Shown piece by piece: positions 6,654 through 15,544 of a DNA stretch of 64,000 nt. The stretch's first letter is position 1; each line of letters starts with the position of its first letter. The notes under the pieces were generated by a model. That model searched no databases. It was not told where the DNA came from and worked only from the letters and a program-made list of their open reading frames with translations. Source of the stretch: Betaproteobacteria bacterium (GTDB lineage: Bacteria; Pseudomonadota; Gammaproteobacteria; Burkholderiales; Burkholderiaceae_C). Made by a program: the position numbers and the translations under genes. The stretch lies in the NCBI GenBank assembly GCA_947453725.1, contig CANGHH010000008.1, positions 62,001 through 126,000 of the forward strand, in the 5' to 3' direction.

Positions 6654-8831
6654 TCAGAAGTTGACCGCTACCGAGGCGTGCAAAACGCGCGGTGCCAGCG
6701 GGTAGAGGTAGGCGTGGCCGTACTGGTAGGGTGCTTCTTTCCAGGCGCGCTGGTTCGCCAGGTTGTCGATGCCGACGCGCCACACCGCCGTGCCGATGCC
6801 GGCCAGGCGCTGGCTGTAGCGGGCGCCCAGGTCGATGCGTGTCCAGCCCGGCGTGGCCACCGAGTTGTCGGGCAGCACCATGCGTTCGCCTTCGTGCGTG
6901 ATGAAGCCCAGCACCGCCAGACCCGGCAGCGCCGCGATGTTGTAAGCGCCTTGCAGCTTCAGGCTGCTCGCCGGCACGTTGGTCGGCCGCTTGCCATTCA
7001 AGCTGGCGTCGGCAGAACTGTCGCGCCGCGCGCGCAACGCCATCGCGCTGCCGCGCAGGCTCAGGGCGCCGCTGCGCCATTCCGCTTCGGCCTCGACGCC
7101 GGTGTGGCGCGAACTGCCGTCGGCGCGCTTGACGCAGCTGGCCGCGGTGTCGCAAGTGCCGATGTCGCGCCATTCCGGACGTTCGATGTCGAAGCCGGCG
7201 ACGCGCCAGTCCAGCGTGCGGCCGGACTGCTTGTAGCCGGCTTCGACCTGGTGGCTCTTCAGCGCCGGCAGGGGCCGACCGGCGTTGCTGTAGCTCGGCC
7301 GGTTGGGCGCGACTTCGGACTCGACGCCCTGGCCCCAGCTGGCGTAGGCCGTGCCGTCATCGCCCAGCGCCTGGCTCAGCGCCAGCCACGGCGTGGTGAA
7401 GGACTGGCCGTAGGCGGTGGCGCGTGAACCGTCGGTGCGCACACTGTCGCGCTGCAGGCGGCTGTGGCGCAGGCCGACCCACAGGCTGGTGTGTTCAGCC
7501 AGCGACACCCGGTCCTGCACGTGCAGTTCGGTGCTGCGCTCATCGCGGTTGGTGTTCTCGTCGGTCAGGCTGGGGTCGGCGGGCAGCCGCGTCAGGCCGT
7601 CGACGGTGCCGCTGCCGACGTAGTTGTAGGCCTGGCGGCCGAAACGCGAGTCGAAGCGGGTCGACAACACACCGATGCTGAAGCGGTGGGCCATGCCCGC
7701 CAGCGCGGCGCGGCCCGCCACATAGAGGTCCAGCGCCTGGCTGTCGCGGCGTTCGCCTTCGCTGCGGAAGTCGTACAGGTCGAAGCTGCCGTTGCTGCAG
7801 TAGCGCGTGTAATCGTTCTCGTCGCTGCAACCGAAAGGGAAGGCGATGCGGTCGTCGGTGCGCAATTGCTGGCGCATGCCATGGGCGACGAAGTCGATGC
7901 CGTCGGTGACGGCCTGCGTGTAGCGCAGCGATGCCGTGCGGCCGTCGAAGACCACCGGCAGCGACCAGGGCTGGTTGTTCAGGTTGATGCGCGGATCGAC
8001 AGACCTGGCATCGGGCAGGCGGCCGCCCAGCAGGCTGAAGCCGGGCACGCTGGGCTGGCTCTGGTGGCTGATTTCGAATTCGGCTTCGAGCAGGCTGCCG
8101 CGCGCCAGTTGCGCGTCGAAGGCGCCGGCCAGCAGGCTGCGGCTGCCCCGGCTGTTGCGCACTGGCGGGTTCAGGCGGTCGGCGCTGGCGTTGATGCGCC
8201 AGCCCAGCTGGCCGTCGGTGCCGACGCGGTCACCCAGGTCGACGCTGGCGCCCACCGAGCCGGCTTCTTCGAAGCTCAAGGCCGCGCTGCGCACGCCGGC
8301 CTGCGGCCGCTTCACCACCAGGTTGACCAGGCCGCCCGGCGCGCTGGTGCCGGCCTGCAGGCCGCTGGTGCCCTTGAGGATTTCCAGTGCCTGCTTGTTG
8401 GCCTGCGGGATGACGGTCTCGGCGTTGATCGGCAGCCCGTCGCGGCGGTAGTTGAATCGGTTGTCGAGCGTGAAGCCGCGCACTGCCAGTTGGCTCCAGT
8501 AGCCCGGCGGGTTGTAGGCGTCGGTGATGCCGGCGTCCAGCCGGGTGATGTCGGCCAGGCCGCCGATGCCGGCGTCCTGCAATTGGCTGGTGGTGATGAC
8601 CGTGGCCGAGAACGGTGCCGCCGACAGCGCGACGTCGCCGAAGCCCGCCAAGGTGGCGGCGTTGCTGCGGCTCTTGCCGGTGATGGTGATGGTCTGCGGG
8701 TCGGCAGCCTGGGCCCAGACCGGGCCGGCAGCCAGCGCCAGTGCGGCTTGCGCCAGCACATGCAGGCGACATTTCAGCCGGCATTTCAGCGGACGGGAGG
8801 AGGAGGTTTGAAAACGGATCGAAGATGCCAT
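6654..8831 (-). CDS. TonB-dependent outer-membrane receptor (TPP-riboswitch controlled)
   Basis: A 725-residue outer-membrane receptor. An N-terminal signal peptide (hydrophobic run LAQAALALAAGPVWAQA) is followed by a plug domain with QLQDAGIGGLADITRLDAG and GTSAPGGLVNLVVKRP, then a 22-strand-type barrel ending in the aromatic C-terminus SVAVNF. By sequence it resembles the siderophore-receptor branch of the family (FhuA/FpvA-like plug). However, a TPP riboswitch lies directly upstream at 8914–9050, which points to thiamine or a thiamine precursor as the cargo. TonB-dependent receptors under TPP control are known from other bacteria. ATG at 8831 is chosen because it gives a proper signal peptide; a GTG at 8870 in the leader is less likely. 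Confidence 0.88.
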   Translation of the reverse strand: MASSIRFQTSSSRPLKCRLKCRLHVLAQAALALAAGPVWAQAADPQTITITGKSRSNAATLAGFGDVALSAAPFSATVITTSQLQDAGIGGLADITRLDAGITDAYNPPGYWSQLAVRGFTLDNRFNYRRDGLPINAETVIPQANKQALEILKGTSGLQAGTSAPGGLVNLVVKRPQAGVRSAALSFEEAGSVGASVDLGDRVGTDGQLGWRINASADRLNPPVRNSRGSRSLLAGAFDAQLARGSLLEAEFEISHQSQPSVPGFSLLGGRLPDARSVDPRINLNNQPWSLPVVFDGRTASLRYTQAVTDGIDFVAHGMRQQLRTDDRIAFPFGCSDENDYTRYCSNGSFDLYDFRSEGERRDSQALDLYVAGRAALAGMAHRFSIGVLSTRFDSRFGRQAYNYVGSGTVDGLTRLPADPSLTDENTNRDERSTELHVQDRVSLAEHTSLWVGLRHSRLQRDSVRTDGSRATAYGQSFTTPWLALSQALGDDGTAYASWGQGVESEVAPNRPSYSNAGRPLPALKSHQVEAGYKQSGRTLDWRVAGFDIERPEWRDIGTCDTAASCVKRADGSSRHTGVEAEAEWRSGALSLRGSAMALRARRDSSADASLNGKRPTNVPASSLKLQGAYNIAALPGLAVLGFITHEGERMVLPDNSVATPGWTRIDLGARYSQRLAGIGTAVWRVGIDNLANQRAWKEAPYQYGHAYLYPLAPRVLHASVAVNF

Positions 8832-8913
8832 CGTGTTGCCTATGTCTTGCGATGGCAGGTGGGCAAACACTGGAAGAAGGCGCGCACGGAGAACCCGTTG
8901 GCCTGTTCAGGCT

Positions 8914-9050
8914 GCTTCCCTGCGCGAGGATTACCTCGTGGCCTTCAGACAACAAGTTCTGAGGCCACCGGCGCTCGCCCGATGGGGCTGCGCCGACAGG
9001 TTCAAAGGGACTTTCTCAGCCGGGCCATGACAGCCCCGCACCCCTAGCGG
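8914..9050 (-). promoter_or_regulatory. TPP riboswitch (THI element) with an inserted two-hairpin arm
   Basis: Read on the minus strand, the conserved blocks appear in order: CTAGGGGTGC (9047–9038), a P3 hairpin, GGCTGAGA (9021–9014), CCCTTTGAACCTG (9009–8997), then P5 as CGAGG-TAAT-CCTCG (8938–8925) and GCGCAGGGAA closing P4 (CCTG with CAGG). These are the diagnostic TPP aptamer sequences. About 58 extra bases with two strong hairpins (8995–8969 and 8967–8939) sit between CCTG and P5, where ordinary aptamers have about three bases. The element precedes the TonB receptor by about 80 bases. Binding of thiamine pyrophosphate would be expected to lower receptor expression; no clear terminator or sequestrator is visible in the leader. 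Confidence 0.88.
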
Positions 9051-9051
9051 A

Positions 9052-9071
9052 CGCTCCACCAACGTGGAGCG
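9052..9071. repeat. Perfect inverted repeat upstream of the riboswitch
   Basis: CGCTCCAC-CAAC-GTGGAGCG is an 8-bp perfect inverted repeat with a 4-base loop, immediately 5' of the TPP aptamer on the minus strand and about 120 bases upstream of the amidase gene on the plus strand. It could be an operator or a leader hairpin; its role is unknown. Confidence 0.5.
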
Positions 9072-9111
9072 AGTCGGGATTGTGACCCAAGTGGGCGCGA
9101 CCGGCCGGGCA

Positions 9112-9127
9112 TGGCATGCAACTGGCT
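9112..9127 (+). promoter_or_regulatory. Candidate sigma-54 promoter for the amidase gene
   Basis: TGGCATG-N4-TGGCT matches the -24/-12 consensus TGGCACG-N4-TTGCW at most positions, with GG and GC exactly ten bases apart. It lies 66 bases before the amidase start. Sigma-54 control would fit nitrogen-regulated amide use. Confidence 0.4.
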
Positions 9128-9192
9128 TAGCCTGCGTCGCCGGATGCGGCAAGATCAAGGCCCCATCCAACCCCAAGACCTGAAGGACGCTC

Positions 9193-10185
9193 ATGGACTG
9201 GTTGAATCAATCGATCATGCGGCAGCGCGGTGTCGCGCAGGGCCGCACGCCCGACACCCATGCACTGACCGAAGCCCTGCAGGGCAAGTACCACTACACG
9301 ATCGGCCCCTACTCGGACCCGGTGCTGACGATCCGCCCCGGCGACCGCGTCGTGGTGGAAACGCGGGACGCCTTCGAGGGCAAGGTCAAGACCGAACAGG
9401 ACCTGCCGTCGCGCGTGCTCAGCATGCCCTTCGTCAACCCGCAGAACGGGCCCATCCTGGTCGAGGGCGCGACCAAGGGCGACGTGCTGGCGGTCTACAT
9501 CGAGAAGATGTCGCCGCGCGGCCCCAACCCGCGCGGCACCTGCGCGATGATTCCCCAGTTCGGTGCGCTCAGCGGCACCTCGTTGACGGCCCTGCTGGCC
9601 GAAGACCTGCCGGAGATCGTGCGCAAGATCGACGTCGACGAAGACGGCGTCTACTGGAGCCCGCGCGTGACGCTGCCCTACCGGCCGCACATCGGGACGC
9701 TGAGCTGCAGCCCGGAGATCGATTCGATCAACACCCTCACGCCCGACTCGCACGGCGGCAACATGGACCTGCCCGACATGGGCCCGGGCAGCATCACCTA
9801 CCTGCCGGTGCGCGCCGAGGGCGGCCGCCTGTTCATCGGCGACGCCCACGCCTGCCAGGGCGACGGCGAGGTCTGCGGCACGGCGGTCGAATTCGCCAGC
9901 ACGACGACCATCCAGGTCGACCTGATCAAGGGCTGGCAGCTCGAATGGCCGAGGCTCGAGAACGAGGCCGTGATCATGGCCATCGGCAGCGCCCGCCCGC
10001 TGGAAGACGCGACGCGCATCGCGTACAAGGAGCTGATCCTGTGGATGGAAGCCGAGTACGGCTACGACCGCTGGGACGCCTACATGATGCTCAGCCAGTG
10101 CGGCCAGGTGCGCCTGGGCAACTTCGTCGACCCGAAGTACACGGTCGGCGCCGGCATCAGCAAGAAGTACCTGGCGCTGCCCTGA
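9193..10185 (+). CDS. Acetamidase/formamidase family amide hydrolase
   Basis: A 330-residue cytoplasmic protein of the FmdA/AmdA family, metal-dependent amidases that split short amides into carboxylate and ammonia. Family features seen are VETRDAFEG near residue 55, NPQNGPILVEGA near 80, LTPDSHGGNMDLPDM near 180, and GDAHACQGDGEVCGTA near 215 with the conserved His, Cys and acidic residues. Length is close to the family norm. The ATG at 9193 has a GAAGGA ribosome site 8 bases upstream. It is followed 37 bases later by an SDR gene on the same strand and opens the catabolic block. The real substrate may be a pathway amide rather than formamide. Confidence 0.85.
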   Translation: MDWLNQSIMRQRGVAQGRTPDTHALTEALQGKYHYTIGPYSDPVLTIRPGDRVVVETRDAFEGKVKTEQDLPSRVLSMPFVNPQNGPILVEGATKGDVLAVYIEKMSPRGPNPRGTCAMIPQFGALSGTSLTALLAEDLPEIVRKIDVDEDGVYWSPRVTLPYRPHIGTLSCSPEIDSINTLTPDSHGGNMDLPDMGPGSITYLPVRAEGGRLFIGDAHACQGDGEVCGTAVEFASTTTIQVDLIKGWQLEWPRLENEAVIMAIGSARPLEDATRIAYKELILWMEAEYGYDRWDAYMMLSQCGQVRLGNFVDPKYTVGAGISKKYLALP

Positions 10186-10221
10186 GCAGCGCCTTCCACA
10201 GCAACCGAGAGAGGAGCCAGC

Positions 10222-10983
10222 ATGGATCTGGGATTGAAGGGTTTGAAGGCTGTCGTCACCGGCGGCACCAAGGGCATCGGCCGCGCGATCGCGCAGACGC
10301 TGGCCGCCGAAGGCGCCGACGTGGCCTTCTGCGCCCGCAACGCCGACGAGGTGGCGCAGGCCGTGAAGGACTTCGCACCGTATGGCGTCAAGGTCATCGG
10401 GCGCGCGGTGGATGTGGCCGACGGCCCGGCGCTGGCCGCCTGGGTGGCTGACTTGGCTCAGCAATTCGGCGGCATCGACATCGTGGTGGCCAACGTCAGC
10501 GCGCTGGCCATCGCCACCGACGAAGCCGCCTGGCAGCGCGGCTTCGAGGTCGACATGATGGGCACGGTGCGGCTGGTCAACGCCGCGATGCCCTTCCTGG
10601 AAAAGAGCGCCAAGCCGGCCATCGTCACGATCTCCAGCGTGTCGGGCCGCGAGATCGATTTCGCGTCCGGCCCTTACGGCGCCTTCAAGGCCGCCATCGT
10701 CCACTACACGCAGGGGCTGGCCTACCACCTGGCCGGCAAGGGCATCCGCGCCAACACCGTGTCACCGGGCAACACCTACTTCCCGGGTGGCGTCTGGAAC
10801 CAGATCGAGACCGGCAACCCCGAGTTCTTCAAGATGGCGCTGGGCATGAACCCGACCGGCCGCATGGGCACGCCGCAGGAAATGGCCAACGCGGCCGTCT
10901 TCCTGGCCAGCCCGGCCGCCAGCTTCGTCACCGGCACCAACCTCGTCGTCGACGGGGCGCTGACCAAGGGCGTCCAGCTCTGA
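10222..10983 (+). CDS. SDR-family NAD(P)-dependent dehydrogenase/reductase
   Basis: A 253-residue classical short-chain dehydrogenase. The nucleotide-binding motif TGGTKGIG is at about 13–20. The active-site Ser lies in TISSVSG and the catalytic Tyr/Lys in YGAFK. A C-terminal VTGTNLVVDGALTKG completes the fold. The usual NNAG is replaced by NVSA. TGGTKGIG with an Arg-rich region after it suggests NADP preference, but this is weak. An AGAGAGGAG ribosome site precedes the ATG. It is likely co-transcribed with the amidase gene, so it probably oxidises or reduces an intermediate of the same pathway. The substrate is unknown. Confidence 0.87.
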   Translation: MDLGLKGLKAVVTGGTKGIGRAIAQTLAAEGADVAFCARNADEVAQAVKDFAPYGVKVIGRAVDVADGPALAAWVADLAQQFGGIDIVVANVSALAIATDEAAWQRGFEVDMMGTVRLVNAAMPFLEKSAKPAIVTISSVSGREIDFASGPYGAFKAAIVHYTQGLAYHLAGKGIRANTVSPGNTYFPGGVWNQIETGNPEFFKMALGMNPTGRMGTPQEMANAAVFLASPAASFVTGTNLVVDGALTKGVQL

Positions 10984-11026
10984 GCGAGCCGGCGCGGTGC
11001 CGAGCCGGCGCGGTGCGCGCGCCGCG

Positions 11027-12049
11027 TCAGCCCGGCGCCGAGGCCTGCAGCAGTTCGCCCAGCGCGGCGTTGATGAAGGCCTCGTCGACCGGGTTGTTGG
11101 CCGGCATCCCGGCGCGGTGGCCCCAGTCCGACGGGATCACGCGCAGTTCGGCGTGCCGCATCGCGGCGACCTCGCGCCGGTTGTCCTCGACCTGGAAGTA
11201 CAGGTCGGTGGCGCTGGGCATGATCAGCGCGCGGGCCTGGATGGCGGCCAACGCGGCGGGCAGGTCGCCGCCGTAGGTTTCGTTGGCGCTGATGTCCCCG
11301 TGCTGCCAGGTCCAGAGGTGGGCGAGCAGGTTGGCCGGGTCGCGCTTCAGGAAGTTGCCTTCCCAGTTCGACACCAGGTAGTCCTCGACCGACGAGCAGC
11401 CGGCCTGGCGCCAGAGTTCGTCGCGGTAGAAGGTCTGCGACATCGCCCAGCCGGCGTAGACGCGGCCCATCGCGCGCAGGCCGCGCTCGGGGAAGCCGGT
11501 GAAGCGGCCGTCCTGGAAGTGCACGTCAGCGGTCAGCGTGGCCTTCACGCCTTCCAGGAAAACCCGGTTGTGCGGCGAGGTCCTGGCCGCGCCGCAGATC
11601 ACCGCCAGCCGGTCGACCGCATTCGGGAACAGCGCGGCCCAGTGGTAGGCCTGCATGCCGCCCATCGACCAGCCGCAGGCCAGCGCGATGCGTTCGATGC
11701 CGAAGGTTTCCTGCAGCATGCGGCGCTGGACGCGCACGTTGTCGGCGAAGGTGAAGTGGGGCCAGCGGCTGCCGTTGGCGGGTTGTACCGCGTTGCTCGG
11801 CGACGACGACAGGCCGTTGCCGAAGAGGTCGGGCGTGACGATGAAGTAGCGCGTCGGGTCCAGCGCACGGCCCGGGCCGATCATCCATTCGATGTCGCCA
11901 TGCTGTGCGCCGAAGGGCGTCAGCCACAGGATGACGTTGCTGCGGTCGGCGTTCAGCGTGCCGTGGGTCTGGTAGGCCAGCCGCGTGTTGCGGTGGGTCA
12001 GGCCGGACTCCAGCACCACGGCGCCGGCGTCGAAAAACTGGGTTTCCAT
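11027..12049 (-). CDS. Alpha/beta hydrolase of the homoserine acetyltransferase (MetX-like) family
   Basis: A 340-residue alpha/beta-hydrolase fold protein. The nucleophile elbow is GWSMGGMQ (about residue 145), an acid residue is likely in ATDLYF near 280, and the catalytic His is in DWGHRAG near 311. The overall plan resembles homoserine O-acetyltransferase, but its setting argues against methionine synthesis: it is the last gene of an ABC transporter operon, 12 bases after livF, inside a catabolic block. Members of this branch often act as esterases or acyltransferases in degradation pathways. Activity on an acylated or cyclic intermediate is inferred. Confidence 0.8.
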   Translation of the reverse strand: METQFFDAGAVVLESGLTHRNTRLAYQTHGTLNADRSNVILWLTPFGAQHGDIEWMIGPGRALDPTRYFIVTPDLFGNGLSSSPSNAVQPANGSRWPHFTFADNVRVQRRMLQETFGIERIALACGWSMGGMQAYHWAALFPNAVDRLAVICGAARTSPHNRVFLEGVKATLTADVHFQDGRFTGFPERGLRAMGRVYAGWAMSQTFYRDELWRQAGCSSVEDYLVSNWEGNFLKRDPANLLAHLWTWQHGDISANETYGGDLPAALAAIQARALIMPSATDLYFQVEDNRREVAAMRHAELRVIPSDWGHRAGMPANNPVDEAFINAALGELLQASAPG

Positions 12050-12061
12050 CGGATGCTTCCT

Positions 12062-12769
12062 TCAACCGCCCAGGTAGGCGGCCTTGACCAGGGGGTGGGC
12101 CTGCAGGCTGGCGGTGCGGTCTTCCAGCACCACACGGCCGTTTTCCAGCAGGTAGCCGCGCGTGGCCACGGCCAGCGCCATGGCGGCGTTCTGCTCGACC
12201 AGCAGGATGGTGACGCCTTGCTGGTTGATGCGCACAATCTGCTCGAAGAGCTGTTCCACGATGATCGGCGCCAGGCCCAGCGAGGGCTCGTCGAGCAGCA
12301 GCAATTTCGGCCGGCCCATCAGCGCGCGGCCTACCGCCAGCATCTGCTGCTCGCCGCCCGACATCGACCAGGCCAGCTGGGTGCGCCGCTCGGCCAGTCG
12401 CGGGAACAGGGTGTAGACGCGGTCCAGGTCGTCTTCGATGGCATCGCCCCGCCGGCGCCAGGGCGTGGCGCCGATGGCCAGGTTCTCCGCCACCGTCAGC
12501 CCCGAGAAAACGCGGCGGCCCTCGGGCGACTGCGCCAGGCCCAGCCGGACGATGGCTTCGGGCGTCCGGCCGTGGATGTCCTGGCCGAGGAAGCGGATCT
12601 GCCCCTGCGTCGGCCGCAGCAGGCCCGAGACGGCGTGCAGGCTGGTCGTCTTCCCGGCGCCGTTGGCGCCGATCAGCGTGACGATCTCACCGGCCTGGAC
12701 GGTGAAGGACACGCCGTGCAGCGCGGTGATGTTGCCGTAGCGAACCTGCAGGTCGCGCACCTCAAGCAT
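12062..12769 (-). CDS. livF: HAAT-family ABC transporter ATP-binding protein (LivF type), system 1
   Basis: A 235-residue ATPase with Walker A GANGAGKTT (about 35–43), signature MSGGEQQML, Walker B LLLLDEPSLGL and the switch His replaced by Gln in LVEQN, as usual in LivF. It powers, with the fused LivMG protein, import of a substrate captured by the periplasmic binding protein encoded at 15545–16693. Its start overlaps the end of the upstream gene by 8 bases, so translation is coupled. Cargo is not defined by sequence; these systems carry amino acids, amides, urea and aromatic acids. Confidence 0.92.
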   Translation of the reverse strand: MLEVRDLQVRYGNITALHGVSFTVQAGEIVTLIGANGAGKTTSLHAVSGLLRPTQGQIRFLGQDIHGRTPEAIVRLGLAQSPEGRRVFSGLTVAENLAIGATPWRRRGDAIEDDLDRVYTLFPRLAERRTQLAWSMSGGEQQMLAVGRALMGRPKLLLLDEPSLGLAPIIVEQLFEQIVRINQQGVTILLVEQNAAMALAVATRGYLLENGRVVLEDRTASLQAHPLVKAAYLGG

Positions 12770-14642
12770 GGTCGGGCTCCGGTGTCGCGGCGGCGGCGTT
12801 CGGGGTTGAAGGCGTCTGGCGCGGACGGCCCAGGTAGGCCGCGATCACGGCCTCGTCGGCCTGCACCTGCTGCGGCGTGCCTTCGGCGATCTTCTTGCCG
12901 AAGTCGAAGACCGTGACGGTGTCGGAAACACCCATCACCAGGCGCACATTGTGTTCGACGAAGACCACGGTGATGCCGGCATCGCGGATCGCGACGATCA
13001 GTGCCATCAGCCGCGTGCTCTCCTGCGGGTTCATGCCGGCTGCGGGTTCGTCGAGCAGCAGCACGCGCGGCCGGGTGGCCAGCGCGCGGGCGATCTCGAG
13101 CAGGCGCTGCTGTGCGTAGGCCAGGCTGCCGGCCGGCCGCTCGGCCAGCGCCGCCAGCCCGACGAAGTGCAGCGCCTGCAGCGCGGTCTCGCGCAATGCC
13201 TGTTCCTGGCGACGGTGGGCCGCCGTGCCGGCCAGGATGGCCAGCAGGCCGCGCCAGCCCGCCGGCTGGTGACAGGCCGCGCCGACCATCACGTTCTCCA
13301 GCGCGCTCAGGCTCTTGTAGACGCGGATGTTCTGGAAGGTCCGCGACAGGCCCGCCCGCGCGATCGCGCTGGGTCGGCGTCCGATCAGTTCGGTGCCGCC
13401 CAGCTGCACCGACCCAGCCTGCGCCACGTAGGCCCCGGACAGCACATTGAGGAAAGTCGTCTTGCCCGAGCCGTTCGGCCCGATCACCGCGTGCACCGTG
13501 CCGGGTGCCACTTGCAGGCTGACGGCGTCCAGCGCCACAAGTCCGCCGAAGCGCTGTGTGACGGCTTGAACGGACATGCCGCCCGCCGTGCGGGCGTTGC
13601 TGGCAGCCCCATCGACGCGCGCTGTCAGAAAGCGGGCGTCGGCCGGTTGCGCCGCATCGACATCCGCCGCAGCCGGCTCGGTCATCGCCGGCGCGCTGCG
13701 CCGCCAGCCTGGCAGCCGCTGCCGCAAGCTGACCAGGCCCTCGGGCAGGAAGCAGACCATCAGAATGATGCCGACGCCGTAGAGCACCAGGTACCACTCC
13801 TTGAGGAAGCGCAGGGCTTCGGGCAGCACCGTCAGCACCGCGGTACCGACCACCGCGCCGACCGCCGAGCCGACGCCACCGATGACCAGCATCACGAAGA
13901 AGAGCACCGCCTGCGCGTTGCTGAACAGGTCGGGGCTGACGTAGTGCAGGCTGGAGACATAGAGCGAACCGGCCACGCCGGCGTAGACCGAGGACAGCGT
14001 GAAGGCCAGCATCTTGGTGCGCACCGTGTCAACGCCCATGACCTCGGCGGCGATCTCCGAATCGCGCAGCGCAATCATCGCCCGGCCGATCTGCGAAGCC
14101 CGGATGCGCAGCGACAGGCCCAGGCCCAGCGCCGCCCAGGCCAGCAGGAAGTAGTAGTGCTCGCGGTGACCGGTCAGCGTGTGGCCGAACAGCGTGATGC
14201 CGGGCACGTTGCGCAGGCCCGAGGTGCCGCCTGTCACCGTTTCCCAGTGCACCAGCACCAGCTGGACGATCTCGCCGAAGGCGATCGTCGCCATCGCCAG
14301 GTAGAAAGCCCGCAGGCGCAGCGTCGGCACACCCAGCAGCAGGCTGCACAGGCCGGTGGCCAGCGCGGCCAGTGGCAGCGCGAACCAGAAGGAAACCCCG
14401 TTCAGCGTCAGCAGCGCCGTGGCGTAGGCGCCGATGCCCCAGAACGCCGCCTGGGCGAAGTTGATCTGCCCGCAGTAGCCGGTGATGAAGTTCAGACCGA
14501 CGACCACGATCAGGCTGATCAGGCCGAGGTTGACCAGTTGCATCGCGTACTGGCCCGGCACCAGCGCCGGCAGCAGCAGCAGCGCCGCCAGGCCGGCCAG
14601 CCAGCTCGGCCGCGAAAATTTTTGCATCAGGCCGCGGCTCAT
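12762..14642 (-). CDS. Fused LivM permease–LivG ATPase of a HAAT ABC importer, system 1
   Basis: A 626-residue fusion. Residues about 15–310 are a LivM-type permease with eight or nine membrane segments and the family motif GQINFAQAAFWGIGAYATA. Residues about 365–615 are a LivG-type ATPase with Walker A GPNGSGKTT, signature-region LAYAQQRLLEIARAL and Walker B LLLDEPAAGMNP. A hydrophilic linker joins them. The ATG at 14642 overlaps the livH stop as ATGA. In system 2 of this window the two halves are separate genes, so the fusion is a real difference between the two importers and not an assembly artefact in a single frame. Confidence 0.9.
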   Translation of the reverse strand: MSRGLMQKFSRPSWLAGLAALLLLPALVPGQYAMQLVNLGLISLIVVVGLNFITGYCGQINFAQAAFWGIGAYATALLTLNGVSFWFALPLAALATGLCSLLLGVPTLRLRAFYLAMATIAFGEIVQLVLVHWETVTGGTSGLRNVPGITLFGHTLTGHREHYYFLLAWAALGLGLSLRIRASQIGRAMIALRDSEIAAEVMGVDTVRTKMLAFTLSSVYAGVAGSLYVSSLHYVSPDLFSNAQAVLFFVMLVIGGVGSAVGAVVGTAVLTVLPEALRFLKEWYLVLYGVGIILMVCFLPEGLVSLRQRLPGWRRSAPAMTEPAAADVDAAQPADARFLTARVDGAASNARTAGGMSVQAVTQRFGGLVALDAVSLQVAPGTVHAVIGPNGSGKTTFLNVLSGAYVAQAGSVQLGGTELIGRRPSAIARAGLSRTFQNIRVYKSLSALENVMVGAACHQPAGWRGLLAILAGTAAHRRQEQALRETALQALHFVGLAALAERPAGSLAYAQQRLLEIARALATRPRVLLLDEPAAGMNPQESTRLMALIVAIRDAGITVVFVEHNVRLVMGVSDTVTVFDFGKKIAEGTPQQVQADEAVIAAYLGRPRQTPSTPNAAAATPEPDHA

Positions 14643-15505
14643 ACGCGCTCGCTCTGCTTCTCGCCGAACAGGCCTTGCGGCCGAACGAACAGAAAGCCCA
14701 GGAAGAGCAGGAAGGCAATGGCGTCGCGGTAGTCCGACGAGAGGTAGCCGGCGGCCAGCGTTTCCACCAGCCCCAGCAGCAGGCCGGCGAGCACCGCGCC
14801 GTAGAGGTTGCCGAAGCCGCCGATGACGCTGACGATGAAGGCCTTCAGGCCGAGCGAGCTGCCCATCGCCGGGTCGGCCAGGAACAGCGGCGCCACCAGC
14901 AGGCCGGCCGCGCCGGCCAGCATCGCGCCCAGCATGAAAGCCACCGCCACGGTGGTGCGCACGCTGACGCCGACCATGCGCGCCATGTCCATGTCCATCG
15001 AGGTGGCGCGCACCATGGTGCCGAAGCGGGTGTGCTTCATGAAGGCCCATTGCGCCAGCAGCAGCACCGCGGTGGCCGCGAAGATGAACAGCACGTGCTG
15101 CGGAATGACCAGTTCACCCAGGTGCACCTGCGCCGAACCGAAAGGCGAGGGCAGCGACTGCGGCAAGGGCCCGAAGGCGATCAGCACCAGGTTCTCCAGC
15201 ACGATGCCGACCGCGATGGTGGTCAGGATGGCCAGGTAGAAGGGCTTGCCGCGCAGCGGGTAGTAGGCCACCAGCATGAAGATCAGGCCGACCAGCGCCA
15301 TCGCCGCGAAGGTCACCAGGTAGGCCAGCCAGATCGGCAGGCTGGCCTGCACGATGGTCGTCACGCCCAGGAAGGCGCCCAGCATCAGCAACTGCCCCTG
15401 CGCGAAGTTGACGATGCGCACGGCATTGAAGATCTGCAGCAGGCCCAGCGCGATGAGGGCGTAGATGGCCCCCATCGCGAGGCCGTTGATGGCGAGTTGA
15501 AGCAT
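14639..15505 (-). CDS. livH: HAAT-family ABC transporter permease (LivH type), system 1
   Basis: A 288-residue inner-membrane permease with about eight hydrophobic segments. Family hallmarks are MGAIYALIALGLLQIF at the N-terminus, VNFAQGQLLMLGAF near residue 33 and the cytoplasmic coupling loop with ATSMDMDMARMVGV near residue 170. It pairs with the LivMG fusion encoded immediately downstream, and follows the binding-protein gene by 39 bases, forming a five-gene minus-strand operon with livF and the MetX-like hydrolase. Confidence 0.92.
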   Translation of the reverse strand: MLQLAINGLAMGAIYALIALGLLQIFNAVRIVNFAQGQLLMLGAFLGVTTIVQASLPIWLAYLVTFAAMALVGLIFMLVAYYPLRGKPFYLAILTTIAVGIVLENLVLIAFGPLPQSLPSPFGSAQVHLGELVIPQHVLFIFAATAVLLLAQWAFMKHTRFGTMVRATSMDMDMARMVGVSVRTTVAVAFMLGAMLAGAAGLLVAPLFLADPAMGSSLGLKAFIVSVIGGFGNLYGAVLAGLLLGLVETLAAGYLSSDYRDAIAFLLFLGFLFVRPQGLFGEKQSERV

Positions 15506-15544
15506 GGGCGTGTAGGGCGGCGGCGCTGAGCGGTCGGCCCGCGA

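Noticed and set aside
8911-9050. Cobalamin riboswitch upstream of the TonB receptor
   Set aside because: No B12-box sequence is present; the blocks match the TPP aptamer instead.
11027-12049. Homoserine O-acetyltransferase of methionine synthesis
   Set aside because: The fold matches, but the gene is last in an importer operon within a catabolic block, so a methionine role is unlikely.
10997-12916. A 639-codon plus-strand frame across the MetX-like hydrolase and livF
   Set aside because: It is antisense to two clear genes and carries only Arg/Gly/Val-rich sequence.
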